Part shown: positions 42,745 to 56,436 of the stretch, piece after piece
Layout: the number at the start of each line of letters is the position of its first letter
Position numbering within the stretch: the first letter of the stretch is position 1
Assembly: GCF_040436345.1 (NCBI RefSeq)
Contig: NC_133230.1
Span: 28,615,051-28,679,050, forward strand
Direction: 5' to 3'
DNA from: Pagrus major
Lineage: Eukaryota; Chordata; Actinopteri; Spariformes; Sparidae
Length of the DNA: 64,000 bases
Translations under genes and position numbers: made by a program
The notes under the pieces: generated by a model
Seen by the model: only the letters and a program-made list of their open reading frames with translations
Databases searched by the model: none
Told to the model about the DNA's origin: nothing

Positions 42745-45700
42745 ATGGCTGAAGAGCAACAGCCTCACTGGTCGGACATTTTGAAAAGGAGGATAGCAAA
42801 CTCCAAAAAAGGTGAGACAAAATGTAAACTAACGTCAAATACAGGCTAACGTTGGCTAGCTAACGAAAGTCGCCCTTTAGCTGTTAAGTCAACATTAACT
42901 ATCATCTTCCCTGTCGGTTACAGATGAGAGAAGCGAAGAGGAAAAGAAAGCAGAAGAAACTGAGCTGTTCACCAAATATTACACGGAGTGGAGGGGAGGA
43001 GGCGACAGAGACAAGTCCTACAAGAACATCCCAAGATTTTACTACAGGGTAATTATTATTTAACTATTCGGCATATGTGAACCCAGTGAAAACTGTCGTT
43101 ATTAATCTAACTTTGATTGTGTTATGTGACAAGACAGAGACCTTACCTCTGTGCCATCACTAAAGACCCATAACAGAATTTGCCTAGTAAATGTTCATTA
43201 TAAGAAAAAGATTACATTTCAAGGAACGAGCATATGTAGAAACAAGAGCTTTATGACAAGGCTGATTCTGGTCAGCTACTGTTTGGCAGGAAGGCCTACA
43301 TTTACTAATATTATATGAAGGGCTGCATTTTCTCATTTAACTGATTCATTGTTTGATCTACAAAGTATCAGAAAATGGTGACAGTTGTTTTCCAAAGCCC
43401 AAGATGATGATCGCAGGACTAAAGAAACCGGAAATTTTAAGATTTAATGATGAGTTATGGTAAAGATTATGATGTTGATTGTGTTATTACTGATGTGTAG
43501 TTGCCAGCAGTGTACAAGGTGCCGTGATACAGGCTTGCTGTTCAATGACAAAGATGTGCAGAAGTGAAAGTAACTCAGTTGATGATGATGATAACGATGA
43601 TGATGCTCTATAGCTACCAGCGGAGGATGAAGTATTACTTCAAAAGCTGAGAGAGGAATCCAGAGCCGTCTTCCTCCAGAGGAAGAGCAGAGAACTGCTG
43701 GATAATGAAGAACTACAGGTAAACACACACACACACACTTAAAGGTGAAATACAGTAAATGAGATTTTGAATAGTAACATAGCAGCAAACAGCTGTTTGG
43801 TATGTAAAGATATAGTGGAGTAATGGCATCCTGAGCAGAGTCACACTCCCTCACTGTTCTTTGTTTTATAGCCACACTGGCCGCGCATGTATGGTAGTGC
43901 TTGTTAGCGATTCTTGAGAAAGTGTCCGTCTACATTGTTGTCTTTTAATTTTTTGTTATCTTTCTTTAGAACCTGTGGTTTCTACTCGATAAGCACCAGG
44001 TGCCTCCTGTGAGTGGAGAGGAGGCCATGATCAGCTACGAAGCCTACCTGCAGGTGGGGGAGAAGGCCGGGCCCAAGTGCAAGTAAGTAACAGGTAGTAG
44101 AATTTCCTGGCAACAGCACAGTTTGGGTAAACCCCCCCTTGTGACTGTTTTGTTTTATAGCTCAATGTGTTCTTGTTTTTGCCAAGGATTCATGCTGGAT
44201 CAAAGGTTAATGATGGAAAATCCCCTGCCAGCTTGAATTTATATCCACCTGGCGTCAATGTGTCTTGTCTGATGGGATAACTGTATAATCAGATCGGGCT
44301 AAAACACCAATAATCATAATTGCATTGAAAATATGATCATTACCTCTGGAGGATGCCAGATTTGCATTTAAACAACCCAAGCTACATCAGCATTCTGTGG
44401 CCATAAAAAAATTTGCCTTTGAACCAGAAGGGGTCACATGATAAGCAGCAATTGAATATCAAAAATGTTTCAATTATGGCAAAGGAAATAGAAATCTGAC
44501 TTGGATTAAAATTCTCTGTCCTCCTTCAGAAAATTCTTCACAGCCAGGGTGTATGCAAAGCTGCTGAACAACGACCCTTACGGCAGGATCTCCATCATGC
44601 AGTTCTTCAACTACGTCATGAGGAAAGGTCTGGAGTATCTCCTAGCCCTGTTTACTCATCTGGATTTATCCATACCAGTGAATGTTTGTCACTGAATGTT
44701 TCTCATTTCGATTCTCTCTGTATATCCAGTCTGGCTGCATCAGACCCGTATAGGTCTGAGCCTGTATGATGTAGCAGGACAGGGCTACCTAAGAGAGTCG
44801 GTAAGCTTCTCCATCAATAACAACAAATGTTTCAGTTCAAGTTATATTCAACAAGTTTTTCCAACAATAGGAAAATAATGGTTTTCAGTAGTGCTCACAG
44901 AAAAAAAAATGCAGGAAGAGGCTGACACTCATTATCTTGTGTAGGATCTGGAGAACTACATCCTGGAGCTGATCCCCACTCTGCCTCAGCTGGATGGGCT
45001 GGAGAAGTCCTTCTACTCTTTCTACGTCTGCACCGCTGTTCGCAAGTTCTTCTTCTTCCTCGACCCCCTCCGAACAGGTGAGAGTGAACCACACACAGCG
45101 TGAAAATGTATCTCTGTAGTGAAATATTGAATAATACATATCAAAGTGTAGTGTTAACGCAGTACAGATGGAGTCAATGGGTAAAGACACATTTGTAGAG
45201 AGGACACTTGTGCTTTAATAGATCTGTGCTTATATGATCTTTGTTTTTTGTTTTTTTCATTTTGTTTTTTAGGAAAGATTAAAATCCAGGATATATTGGC
45301 CTGCAGTTTTCTGGACGACCTGTTAGAGGTAAGAATTTTTTCATCGCTCACACTTCTTAACCTATTCACTTAACCCTGTTTGTTTGTTTGTTTGTTTTCA
45401 TAACCCCTCCTTCAGTGTTAATTCATACTGTAATCAATTGTGTTGATGAATGCAATGGAGAAAGAATTATCAAGAGCCTTTACTTGTAGAGTGGTATTGA
45501 AAGTATTAGTACCACACTGCAGAAATGCTGTGTTACAAGTAAAAGTCCTGCATTTAAAAAAAGTAATCAATGCAAGAAAATGTCTCCTATTACTGTTAGG
45601 CTATTATGTATTAGTTCATTAGATTATTCTTCCCCAGACATCAATGTGTAAGCAGCATATTACTGTTGTAGTTGGTTGAGGTGAGAGTATATTTAACTAA

Positions 45701-48449
45701 TTATGTATATAATATAATATGTATACAGCTAATTATTATTTTCATTACGGATTATCGCCAGTTATTTTAGTAATTAATCAATGGATGGTTTGAAAAAAAT
45801 CACCAAGCAGTGGTTAAAACCTCAAAAGTTTTAAAATGAATTAATATTGTTGAAAGAATTTAAAGGAAAAGAAAAAATGTCTCACATTCCAAAAGCTAGA
45901 ACCAGGAAATGAAAAATAGTTGCCTGTTAATTTTCTGTCAGTCAACTAATAAACACACCAACTAACTATTGTGTAAACTGTTTGGTAGTTTGATTTTTCT
46001 GTACTGAAGAACAGTACTTGAATAAATTCACTTAGTTACATTCCACCAGTGTGTGTGTGTGTGTGTGTGTGTGTTAAAATGTTACTAGTTTATCATGTTT
46101 CACTACCAGCCTGCTGGTTAAAGGACCAATTTGATTAGTCTCCCTGACAGACATGAAATGGCCCAACATTTAAAGGAAAATTCATTGTGAAGCAATACTC
46201 ATGACAAGTGTGAAGACCAACTCATCTCCTGCTTCTCCTCTCTCACGCTCTCTTTCCCTCTCCCTGTGCGCTCCCAGCTGAGAGATGAGGAGCTGTCTAA
46301 AGAGAGTCAAGAGTCCAACTGGTTCTCAGCCCCCTCGGCTCTCAGAGTCTACGGTGAGAAAACGTCTGTGTGAGACTGTCATGTTTCCAATCTCACATCA
46401 AATGTCCATGATGTCAAATAACCTTGTTCGAGACCTTGCAGTGCAGATCATTTTAAGCACTTAATGATATCTATGCCAGATAAATGACAAGACTTTGGAT
46501 GAAGCGATATGAATCTATGATTTTCAGTTATTTCCTCTAATTTTTATTTTATTTTTTTAAATCACTGTGTCTTTATAGGACAGTACCTCAACCTGGATAA
46601 GGACCACAATGGCATGTTGAGTAAAGAGGAGCTTTCGCGCTACGGCACGGCTACGCTCACCTCAGTCTTCCTGGACAGAGTGTTTCAGGAGTGCCTCACC
46701 TATGATGGAGAAATGGTACAATCAGCAACAACACCAGGCGGCCTGCATGGAAGCATCTGCAGTTGTTATGCTTGTCCTCATTTACTCAGGGTTTTCTTTT
46801 AATTCCTCACCTGTATGTATGTTAATGTTCAACTTCTACACAGTTAATCTTCAGCTTCTCATTGAGGCAAAAACTGTGTCCTGTCTGGGCAGCTGACACA
46901 CACAGTTGATGGCACTTTTTATTGTTGAGGATATTGTTTTTCAATCCTGTTCCTGGTGGCGCCCTGCCCAGAATGTTTAAGATGTTCTCCTGCTCCAAGG
47001 CATCTGATTTAAATGATCTCCTTGTTATCAAGCTCTGCTGAAGCCTGATAACGACCTATTCGTTTGTATCAGGTGTGTTGGAGCAGGGAAGCATCTAAAA
47101 CATGCAGGGCAGGGGGTCCCCAGGATCAGGATTAATAAAACACTGAATGGGGCACCACAGTAGCTCAGCTGGTAGAGCATGTGTCCCATTTACAGAGGCT
47201 GCCTCCTCGCTGCAGCAGCCCAGGGCTCGAGTCCGACCTGTGGCCCTTTGCTGCATATCATCCCCCCTCTCTCTCATCCTGTTTCCTGTCATATCTCAAG
47301 CTGTCCTATCAGATAAAGCCATAAAAAGACCAACAAATACATAAAAACACTGAATTATTCCTCTAAATATCTCCTCCTTGCATAATTTCAGACTTCTGTG
47401 TGCGCGGTCTAAATTGGATATTTACAGTTACGCAATTGTGTTTCTCTTCTTGTCACAGGACTACAAGACCTATCTAGACTTTGTGTTGGCGTTGGAAAAC
47501 AGGAAGGAGCCGGCAGCGTTACAGTACATTTTTAAACTTTTGGATATGGAGAATCAAGGATACCTCAACGTCTTCTCACTCAACTATTTCTTCAGGGTAT
47601 CCGCTGCACACACATCACACAAACACGCCCTAATGACAGAATACCTCATCTGCATTTATTCCTTATATCCTTCATCACAATTTTCTCATCCTCGCTCCTG
47701 ACTATATAAGCCAGCCTTTGTTGTTTTTTTGGTATTTATATCCACTTACACATATTACAAACACACCTTCACACTCACTGTATTGTGTCAGTATTTCATG
47801 ACAATATCGTTCTGCAGGCCATTCAGGAGCAGATGAAACTCCACGGACAGGAGCCAGTCTCCTTCCAGGATGTCAAGGTATATTGTACATAAACACACTC
47901 ACACACCAGGGTTCGTACAAAGACTAGAAAATATGGAAAATGCTTAAATCTTATGTTTGCATACACAACTGTACGCACACAGTCCGACAAAGTTTCATAG
48001 ACACGTCAATACTTCTACAGAACCTTGCTTTCATTGTAAAAGTACTGTAATGTGATGGGTGCTTTGAATCCTTTGTTTATTTTCATTGATTGTTATTTTG
48101 ACAAAGCTAATGATGGGTCAGTCTTAGTCAGATTAACATTTCTTTTGGAAGACAACAGGTTCAACCACGCTGTATAAATTTTTAACCTATATCAAGAGAC
48201 ATTCTTAGTTTTGGGGTAAAACAGATACACATTTTGATCACCGTCTCTCCTCAGGATGAGATCTTTGACATGGTGAAGCCTAAAGACCCCTATAAGATCA
48301 CCCTTCAGGACTTGGTTAACAGTTGCCAGGGCGATACCGTCACCAGCATCCTGATTGACCTCAACGGCTTCTGGACCTATGAGAACAGAGAAGTGCTTGT
48401 TGCCAACGACAACGACAGCAGCAACACAGCTGACCTTGACGACACCTGA
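42745..48449 (+). CDS. ppp2r3c: Protein phosphatase 2A regulatory subunit B'' gamma (G5PR)
   Basis: Thirteen coding exons: 42745-42811, 42924-43048, 43614-43718, 43970-44082, 44530-44627, 44730-44800, 44945-45077, 45273-45328, 46278-46353, 46579-46715, 47459-47596, 47818-47877 and 48255-48449. They give 457 residues (human 453). The protein is a B''-type regulatory subunit that directs PP2A activity and is linked in mammals to centrosomes and lymphocyte survival. Strong anchors are TKYYTEWRGG, SREELLDNEELQNLWF-like text in exons 3-4, RISIMQFFNYVMRK, VWLHQTRIGLSLYDVAGQGY, LIPTLPQLDGLEKSFYSFYV, an EF-hand-like DKDHNGMLSKEE loop in exon 10, and the end FWTYENREVLVANDNDS. An upstream ATG at 42731 opens a short frame that overlaps the start. 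Intron 8 and intron 10 hold repeats. Confidence 0.96.
45440..46050. mobile_element. Teleost AAGTAC-type DNA-transposon repeat in ppp2r3c intron 8
   Basis: 'ttacaagtaaaagtcctgca' and the end 'cttagttacattccaccagt' match the common fish repeat ending 'acttagttactttccaccactg'. Several hundred bases are retained. Same family as 14105-14320 by motif. Confidence 0.5.
46050..46074. repeat. (GT)n microsatellite
   Basis: A short GT run immediately after the repeat end. Confidence 0.9.
46942..47134. mobile_element. Short palindromic DNA element (MITE) in ppp2r3c intron 10
   Basis: The left end 'aatcctgttcctgg', then 'gccctgcccagaatgtttaa', is mirrored at the right end by 'aaacatgcagggcagggggt' and 'caggatcaggatt'. 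Inside, 'ctcctgctcc' mirrors 'ggagcaggga'. About 190 bases. The pattern is that of a very common fish element around 'ggagcagggaaacatctaaaacatgcaggac'. Confidence 0.65.
47149..47348 (+). mobile_element. tRNA-derived SINE in ppp2r3c intron 10
   Basis: The head has a pol III A box, TAGCTCAGCTGGTAGAGCA (47161-47179), and a B box, GGCTCGAGTCC (47224-47234), the spacing of a tRNA gene with extra bases between. The body 'gtggccctttgctgcatatc' and a tail with 'aaagccataaaaagacc' fit a known percomorph SINE. About 200 bases. It lies directly beside the MITE. Confidence 0.8.
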
Positions 48450-48775
48450 ATATGTTTCAGAGACACTCCTGATGCCAAAAGGTGAACGTTTCATCCTGAA
48501 ACCTGAAACCTGAAGCCAAATGTCCTGTTGAAGTGTCGGCACTGAACTAAAGTGAACTCTTAACTACTGTCTCAGGTCCCTCTGGTTATGTTTGAGAGAA
48601 ATGACTACAATGTTAAAACTTTGAGAGAAAAATGAAGGAGGAAAGCCCGACATGGTGCTTTGTGTGAATCTTGTTCTCTGTTCCTGCCCGTTGTGTCCTG
48701 TAAAAAAGACCTAATATAAATGTTTTTGTCATTGACCTTCTTAAATAATAAATGATTCCTTTTCATGCCTTTTCT
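48450..48775 (+). other. ppp2r3c: 3'UTR of ppp2r3c
   Basis: A short non-coding tail ends with AATAAA at 48747-48752. Confidence 0.65.
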
Positions 48776-49850
48776 GAGAATGCCTAAATGTTTGACTTTA
48801 CTTTGTATAATGGAAACTCCCTCTCATTTTCACCCACTGAAATCAAACAGGCGTGAGAAAATCAAAAAGCCTGAATACAAACGTATAATAAACTATAATT
48901 ATTACTTTTATATAAACACTGAAAAAAAAAACAGCTGTGTGTAATGTGAAAGGGGTCACTCATATTACTCATATACTAATCATCTGACTATTAAGTGTCT
49001 TTCAGCTCACCGTTTTGCTCTTGTCGTGTCATTTTCAACTGAAGCAGGCCGATGTCTGCAGCAGAAAAGCTGTAAAAACTCAAGTGTCCTACCTGCCGAG
49101 TACAACACACCAAGCAAGCAACTAGCTGATGAGAAAAGTGGAATGTTTAATGAGCTTAAGTGCCAGATACTTCCCTCAGGAGTTAACTGAGACTAAAAAC
49201 AGCTAAAAGAGTGAATGTATAACCTACATCTACCATGTGGGCAGAAACACTTATAATAACACAAATATTAATGTTGCTTTGTAATTGCTGGTTGTGTGAA
49301 TAAGTAACCGTTTGCTAACGAGTTCGCTATATCACCTTAAAAGGTTATGTCAGTGTTTTAACCTTACTGTCTCAAGATTACATTTTCACCATTAGTGAGG
49401 ACAAAATAATGTTATAATTGTTTATAATAAAAGTTGTTTTGGGAGCATTTTTCTAAAATTTGTTCTGAACTGTAGGTAGACAGAATACACTCTCATCCCT
49501 TTCTGCCTTGAATTTGATGTTTTATCACATTATTCTGACGCTGAGAGTAAATAGAAACCATGTTTTCAGACTTCATGTTGAAACAAGTCAAAAAAACTTT
49601 GGATTGGGTGATTAACAAGTAAATCAAAACTCCAGAAAGCCGGATCCGTCTACATGACGTTTATTCGAGAAGATGGTTGGATTGTTACAAAAACAACCTT
49701 AATGATTTTAATGACTTGTTTTTGGTGGTAAAGCTTCTATTAATAAAACTCTAGGAAGTCAAACAGATGGTTACTGTAATTTAAAATAAAACACAGCTGA
49801 CTTACTGTGAAAATAAAATACAAAATCCAACCTTTTGATTATTCAAAGGT
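48776..49850. other. Intergenic region between ppp2r3c and fam177a1
   Basis: AT-rich, with no coding signal and no clear repeat. The flanking genes converge. Confidence 0.55.
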
Positions 49851-52029
49851 TTTATTAACACAGAGAAAATATAAATAGTATATATACAGTCATTAAAAGT
49901 TTGTTAAAATAACCAAAAACATTTGCATATGTTGGGCCTTTTTACAAAGAAAAAGGCAAGAATAATATTCTACATTGACCCACCAAGTATTAACATACCA
50001 TACACTTTATGTCCAGATAATATTGCTATTGCCTTTCAGTTTATCTTTGAAGCCCGTTTTGAAAAGGTGTGTGTAATTTCTCTGCATGTGGTCTGTCACC
50101 ACACTACACAACCATATCAGTGGATAAAAATAACTAATAAGAAGCTTATGACAGCTCACTCTGAGCATTAAGCCCACTGCACAGCTAAACGCTCATATGA
50201 ACACAAGGACACTTAAAGAATGAGCCCTTAACACACATACAGGTGGTAGCACTGTATGTGGACAACCATTAACGCCAATGTAGATCATCCTTCATCAATA
50301 CATTTGAGTTTCAATTTTCAAAGATCCGAACCATAGTGATATTGTTTAATGAACATTGGCTAAAAAACCTGATCTTTTGACATACACAAGATATGACAAT
50401 TAGTGCTACTTCATGTAAGTTGTCTCCGTTTGTCAACAGATTCAAGTGTCATCACAGAAACATTTGTATATTGTGAAAAGCAGAAAACAGTAAAGGTGAA
50501 TCAGTTCAATGACAATAACTTAGAAATCAATTATCTTCTGCGTCTTGTGTGCTTCCACAATTCCTTAACTCAACCTGCACCTGAGTGGTGCTGTGACACC
50601 TCCAAACATCGGCGTATATGAACAGGAGGATTTCCAAATCTACCAATACACTACGCAAATGGACCTGTGGCACTATGGCTTATCAATTACAGTCGACAAC
50701 TGTGAGTTTATTCACTTGCAGTGGAAGTGATTGACCACAGAGTCAAGTATTGTACTACAATCCTAGCTGGGACAGTTACAGAACACCATTTGCAACGACT
50801 TAGCTATAATGCCTAGCCTAACAGGAGCGCCACAAAAAGAAGTAAATATGTGCTGATAATTTCATAAACTGCCAATTCAAACAAATCTACAAACATCTTG
50901 TTTCCCTCCAGAGCATACGATCTCCCTTCACAGATGTGGTGTTTTGAAAATATTAGTTTGACTCCGCAACAGTGAACCATGGCTAATGCCCCTGTGTGCA
51001 ATCGACCAATTAAGTTCAAACACAGGAAGTCCACATATTACATGTGTCCCGTTTAAAAAGCAGAGAGGTGCAGCAGCCTTGAGGAAGGATTCTTGAGCAC
51101 TAAAAGGCAGCAGGAGATGAGTTGTCATACTGTATGTATTTGGGTATCACATTAAAGATATAAGGTGCTGTTTGGTGAAACTCAAGGACTCAAAACTATG
51201 TTTTCTGTTAAATCTTGGCATTCATTAATAAATGTTTCAGATTATTACTCATCTGTACTGTGAGGAATTTAAAAAATGTAAGTATAGATATTTTCAATGA
51301 GTAAATGAGTCATTTCAGTGCCGTCTGTTCATCTCTGTAACCTTTTCAACTTGTATTTCTAAATTCCAGAGATGACAGTACAGCGGTAAAGGCAGCGATG
51401 GAGAGTAAAACACGTTCCCAGTGCACCAGTTCTGGCTTCTTATGTCACTACCTGCTCATTTTCACAGCCAGGTGCAGACAATGATGGCAGAAACAAGAAA
51501 AACAGGATGAGACAGAGCAGAAATGGCTCAGCGGTGCCAGTATCAGGCCCTGCTGTTACAAAACTGGCTGAACTTGTGAAATGTCTTTGCATATTTACGG
51601 CAGCAGGATCAACACATGCCTAGTAGATTTATCACGTGTCCACTGATGCCGCTGCTTATCCCAGGGGTCCCTCCATTTACTTAGAATTAAAGAACAAACT
51701 GAGATTGATTTCTATTTCTCAGTAAGATTCAAATCCAGCATTTATTTCACCTTCTCAAGAGTTGAGCCCAGTCCCAGTTTGGTCTACACAACTAGCTCAA
51801 TAATACATCTCAGTCTTGCATATGATTTCACACTATATACAAATTAACATTCACAGATAAGGCCAGTGCTGCCACTTCCACAGCCCTTTAATTAGTCCCT
51901 GCACTGTGTACTAAGATCTCCATTTATAAAATAAAAACATAGAAAAATAACAATATTATTAATCTATAAAGCTAAGTAAATGAAGGTTTTGCCAACTGAT
52001 AGAAATGTATGAATGTCAGCGGTTAGTTT
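49851..52029 (-). other. fam177a1: Probable long 3'UTR of fam177a1
   Basis: No supported coding frame. TTTATT at 49851-49856 is a minus-strand AATAAA at the far end; other minus-strand signals lie inside, so a shorter transcript is possible. The extent is inferred. Confidence 0.35.
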
Positions 52030-54147
52030 TCAGGAGGGGAGGGGAGATGGGACTCTGTTGGTGTCTGTGGTGTTGAGAGGAGGCTCTGGCTCCAGATCAA
52101 AGCTGATGTTTACAAAAGAAGCTCCCGATGCTTCCGGCTGCTCCACAGTAGCAGGATGAGGATCGTCCTGCTCACCTCTCTGCTGCTCCGCAAAGCGACG
52201 CTCCGCCATGTCAGACAGATGGTTCTCCTCCTCTTCCTCCTCCTCCTGCAGGAGACCACAGTGCGTGTAGCATTTAATACCGTCTGAGAGTTCATGTTTG
52301 TGTTCTTGCTCCTGCCTCAGTGTAAACAGCTTTTAAAGGTGCGGCTTTATTCCTATTTACACATGAAACTGACATATGAAACTCAAGGATGTGTGTGTGT
52401 GTGTGCACGTGTCATACCTCTTTCTTCATGCGGTAATACTCGTCGATGGCATACTGGTATTTAGGAGTAGTGATGCCGAACAGAGAGGCCAGTCTCTCTC
52501 CCATGTAGTCACACACTACAGGACACATACACATTCAACAAAGATTATTATGAAGGTGCCCAAAAACAACCAAATACGACTGAAGTGCGAAACAAGCTAT
52601 AAAATACACTGTGATGCATTTCTGTAAAGCATCTCATTCGTGTTTACTGTTTAACTGTAAAATATCCTGCCTCTGTAACAAGTCTTTGTCACAAGTGTTT
52701 AGTAATCACATCTGAAGGATCATTGTGAAAACGGTGTGTCTATTGGCTGATATATCAATACTGGAATTTTTTACTCCCCTATATTGGCATCGTCATTGGC
52801 CCCAGAAAACGAGTATCAGTCCAGGTGAACTATTAGGACCCAGTGAGATGTGACTGGTCCTTGCTAGCATGAATGCCATCTGTGACAGAAGCCTCCTTTA
52901 CCTGAGATAGTGGAGGTGGTCATTCTCCACATTTGGAACCAGAAATATGGACCCCAGGTCAGTTTGGACTAAAACACAGGAGAAGAGAACCATGACAATT
53001 AGAACACACATCTGCTGGTCAAACACAAAAGAACAAATATTACCCAAGATTATTGTCAAGCATCATTTAAGGGGATATCAGGGTGAAGAGGGATAGGGAA
53101 AGACATGCAACAATGGTCCCTTGTTTAAAGCACACCAGGGACAGGAGAGACACTGTGATTCATGATCAAATGTGCAAACACAGGTACAATGGCTCAGCTG
53201 GGACAGCATGTTACGTGGCATAGTGACCTAATAATACATATGTAGTTCAATTGCACATATGTATTGAAAAGGATTTACCAGTGACAGGCCATTTCTGTTT
53301 TGATAAATAAAGGAAATGTCTCCTAACACAGGCCTGAGAGAAGGTTCGCTCTGATGCAAACACGCCCACAGGATATGCCCTACATCTGAGGCTGTTTAAC
53401 ATCTATAAAGTCCTGGTGGTTTCCGGCAAGTGACTGTAAAACTTTTTGATCTCAGCCTACCGAATCTACAGTAGTGACATCTTTCTTCACAAGCTCCTCC
53501 TCTTCTTCCTCTTCATCGGTGCTGTACTCCTCCATGGTCTCTCCACTGGCAAAGTAGATGGTCCTGCGGGGAACCTTCACCCTCACCTGTGGTCTCCCTG
53601 CAGAGTCGTCCATCTCCACACTCTCAAAGTCTGCCTCCTCTCCTGGACACTGACAACAGATAATACATGTACATGAAGCCATAACATAAAGTAATATCTT
53701 GTTATATTTATCAGAATAATATCATGTAAATATATATATATATATACACATACATGCATACATACATACATACATACATACATACACACACACATATATA
53801 TATATAAACCTAACAAAGTTATTTAACTAAAGTTAAGTAACTGGAATAATTTATGTCATATACTGTAATGTTAAGAGGTAAATAAAGAGAAGTTTATGAC
53901 CAAATGTAAACATTAGCACTGCAAAGCTCAGCTGCGTTTATTAGCTTACTTTAGCTACTTTTTGTTTGTTGGCTGTTAGCTTCTCAGCTAAGGAAGTAAT
54001 TCTCCTTTAATATAGAAAAGTCTCAGCTTATAATACACAAACACGATCAATGGCGACAGTTGTATCACACCGACTAACCTTATCAGTTTCCATAGTTTGT
54101 CCCAGTGAAACGTTGACATTAGTCAAATACAACGACAGATTCGCCAT
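52030..54147 (-). CDS. fam177a1: FAM177A1 family protein
   Basis: Five coding exons (minus): 54147-54079, 53649-53461, 52968-52902, 52515-52418 and 52245-52030. They give 212 residues (human about 213). The FAM177 core is clear: VKVPRRTIYFASGETMEEYS then TDEEEEEEE, SKLTWGPYFWFQMWRMTTST, VCDYMGERLASLFGITTPKY and QYAIDEYYRMKKEE. Recent work on the family points to the Golgi and vesicle trafficking; the molecular activity is poorly known. The acidic runs encoded by GAG/GAA are low-complexity, and the last exon is variable. The first ATG is used; a second ATG (METDK) near the exon 1 end is an alternative. An ETS site ACTTCCGG at 54198-54205 lies about 50 bases upstream. Confidence 0.92.
53093..53230 (-). 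mobile_element. Very degenerate SINE-like fragment
   Basis: 'gaaagacatgcaacaatggt' resembles the reverse complement of the SINE body at 47149-47348. The rest is too diverged for certainty. Confidence 0.25.
53733..53806. repeat. TA and (CATA)n low-complexity tract in fam177a1 intron 1
   Basis: TA repeats flank about nine CATA-type units. Confidence 0.9.
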
Positions 54148-54205
54148 CTCACTCACTCCCCTCACTACGAGCTTGTTGTCTGTGTAGTGCTGGCACCACT
54201 TCCGG

Positions 54206-56436
54206 TCGGACTTCTTCAGAATAAAAGCTTTTCTGCACAAACGCCGGGTTGTTTGACAGTAAAATTCAGCCACACTGTATTTCTTGTGTTTGGTGGTAAC
54301 TTTTCTGCACAATATAGATTCTTTTCCCTCTTTCCAAAGAGTTTACGTACACTTACTAAAGTAATGCCTTTTATGGATATTATCGTTATTAATATGACTA
54401 GAAACATACATTAGTTCCATTGTTGATCAATATATTTACACACATAAGTGAGAACAATTAGTGTACATAAAATACATAGATGAATAAATAATACAATTAG
54501 TTAGACATTTGGTGGAAGCAAGACATATGCCAAGAAATAGATAACTATTAACACTACTCAGGTACTGTGCCCATCAGATGACCATAAAACAAGACATAAT
54601 ACCCCAGTCATCCTCCAGCCTCCAGGCTGACTGACTGCTGCTCTGTCAGATGATGGAAGGAAGAGAGAGACAGAGCCTAGTGCCCTACTCCCTCCTATTG
54701 GTTGTCCTCAATCACCCAGACTGCTTTCACCTGGGAAGACAGGAGCATCAGCCACAGTTGTGCGTCCTGGCCAGCAGAGGGGAGCATGTAACTCTGCAGC
54801 TGTCTCAGCCAAACATCATGGAGGAGAGATCCTTCGTTAAAAGTATACAAACCATGCACATGTCACAAATAAACACAGGAAACAAAAAGCCAACCGTCCC
54901 TCCTTCTCTCACTTCACACATAATAACAGTGCTTTGAATTGTGCCACAGTTGTTTCCTCTTAAAGACAGCTGAAGTGTTTCAACATGGCAGACTCTCATC
55001 ACTGCTGTCCAGTGTGCTGATCCTGGAGCTATCCGGGGTACCAGCCATTCAACATGGTGGGTCGTTTAACCTCTCACACAGACTGAGTATGTGTTAGATC
55101 AGATGAAGACCTCTGTCAGTCCCACATCAGCTGTTTGTATTAGTGTTAAGCTGCTTGACCTCATTCGACTGGGCACAAGTGTTACACCCTGTTCAGCAAC
55201 ATCAGTACATTCCAGATGTTTTTATTAAATTAGCCAGTTATCAACAGGTCAGAAGGACTGTTTCTATAGAATTATAGTGCAATTACCATGTAGATGTTAG
55301 TGAAGGATGAGCACCAAACAGTCAGGAATCACACAGAAACAGGTGATATTGATTATTTAGAGTATTATATAGTAACATTTAATCATTTTCTCTGAGGGTA
55401 CCTCTGTATTCAATCATTTCTATTATTGTTGTATGTTGCTTATACATTTAATTTATGTTAACTGACAGCTCAAATCACTGCTGTGAATAAACATGTTTCA
55501 ACGTGTATCTCACTCTGAGTCTCTCAGTTTGTTTTCCTGAAAGCTTTTGACAGTATTAGCCTCACACTGTTGCATTATTTTTTTTCTAGAAACCAGTCAG
55601 TCAGATTTTTAGTTGTCAGAAAGCTCCTTTAACAGAGATTCTGGCTCTCTGTTTAATCTCCACTTCCTGTGTTCATGCTAAGCTAAGCTAACCATGTCTG
55701 GGAGCTAACTCTGGTCAGAGTTAACATTGATATCAATCTCCTCATTCAAATCCTCTGTGAGAATACTGAATGTTCAGGTAATATATTGAAGCGTAGTTAC
55801 AAATGAGCATGTGGACCAAACTTTTTAAAATGTGAGGATTTTAATGGAAAGACAAACATCAGCACAAAAAGAAAGAACAGTACATTTGAGTTTTAACATT
55901 CATTCATGATCATCAATGTAAAGGAATTGACATGTTTAATCTCATGAGTTCATAGTTGTAAATGTTTCGATATACATCTCCCACTCTGCTCACTGCTCAT
56001 ACAAGAGACGCACTGGCTCCATGCTAGACCAAACTTCATATTCTCCTATCTATGGAGTGGTGCAGCAATAACATATTTTTGGAGGCTAACCCTGAAGTAA
56101 GCATCGATCTGGTTCCCTCCAAAAAAAAGTCTACAGGATTTTTGAATTGGATTTTAGAATATCATAGATAATAATCTCAAAATCAAACATTTTTTTTACA
56201 TGTTTTGTTAGTAAGTCTGGTCATACGCTGCCCCCTGGTTGTTTTGAGTATGAATTCAACAGAAAACAACAATCAATAAAACAATCAGAGCCATAGAACA
56301 TAGAACAGTCCCACCTTTTCAATCAGTCCTTTTTATATAACTTCACTGTTATTGCAAGAAGCCATCCTTTACTGTCTTTTAGTTCTGCAAAGCTAAATAA
56401 AGTGACACCAGGAGAGTCACTGAGTGTGTTTGTCAT
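54206..56436. other. Intergenic region between fam177a1 and the class I gene
   Basis: No coding signal. The right part probably holds the 3'UTR of the class I gene; the minus-strand poly(A) site was not pinned down. This is where the conserved gene block ends. Confidence 0.5.
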
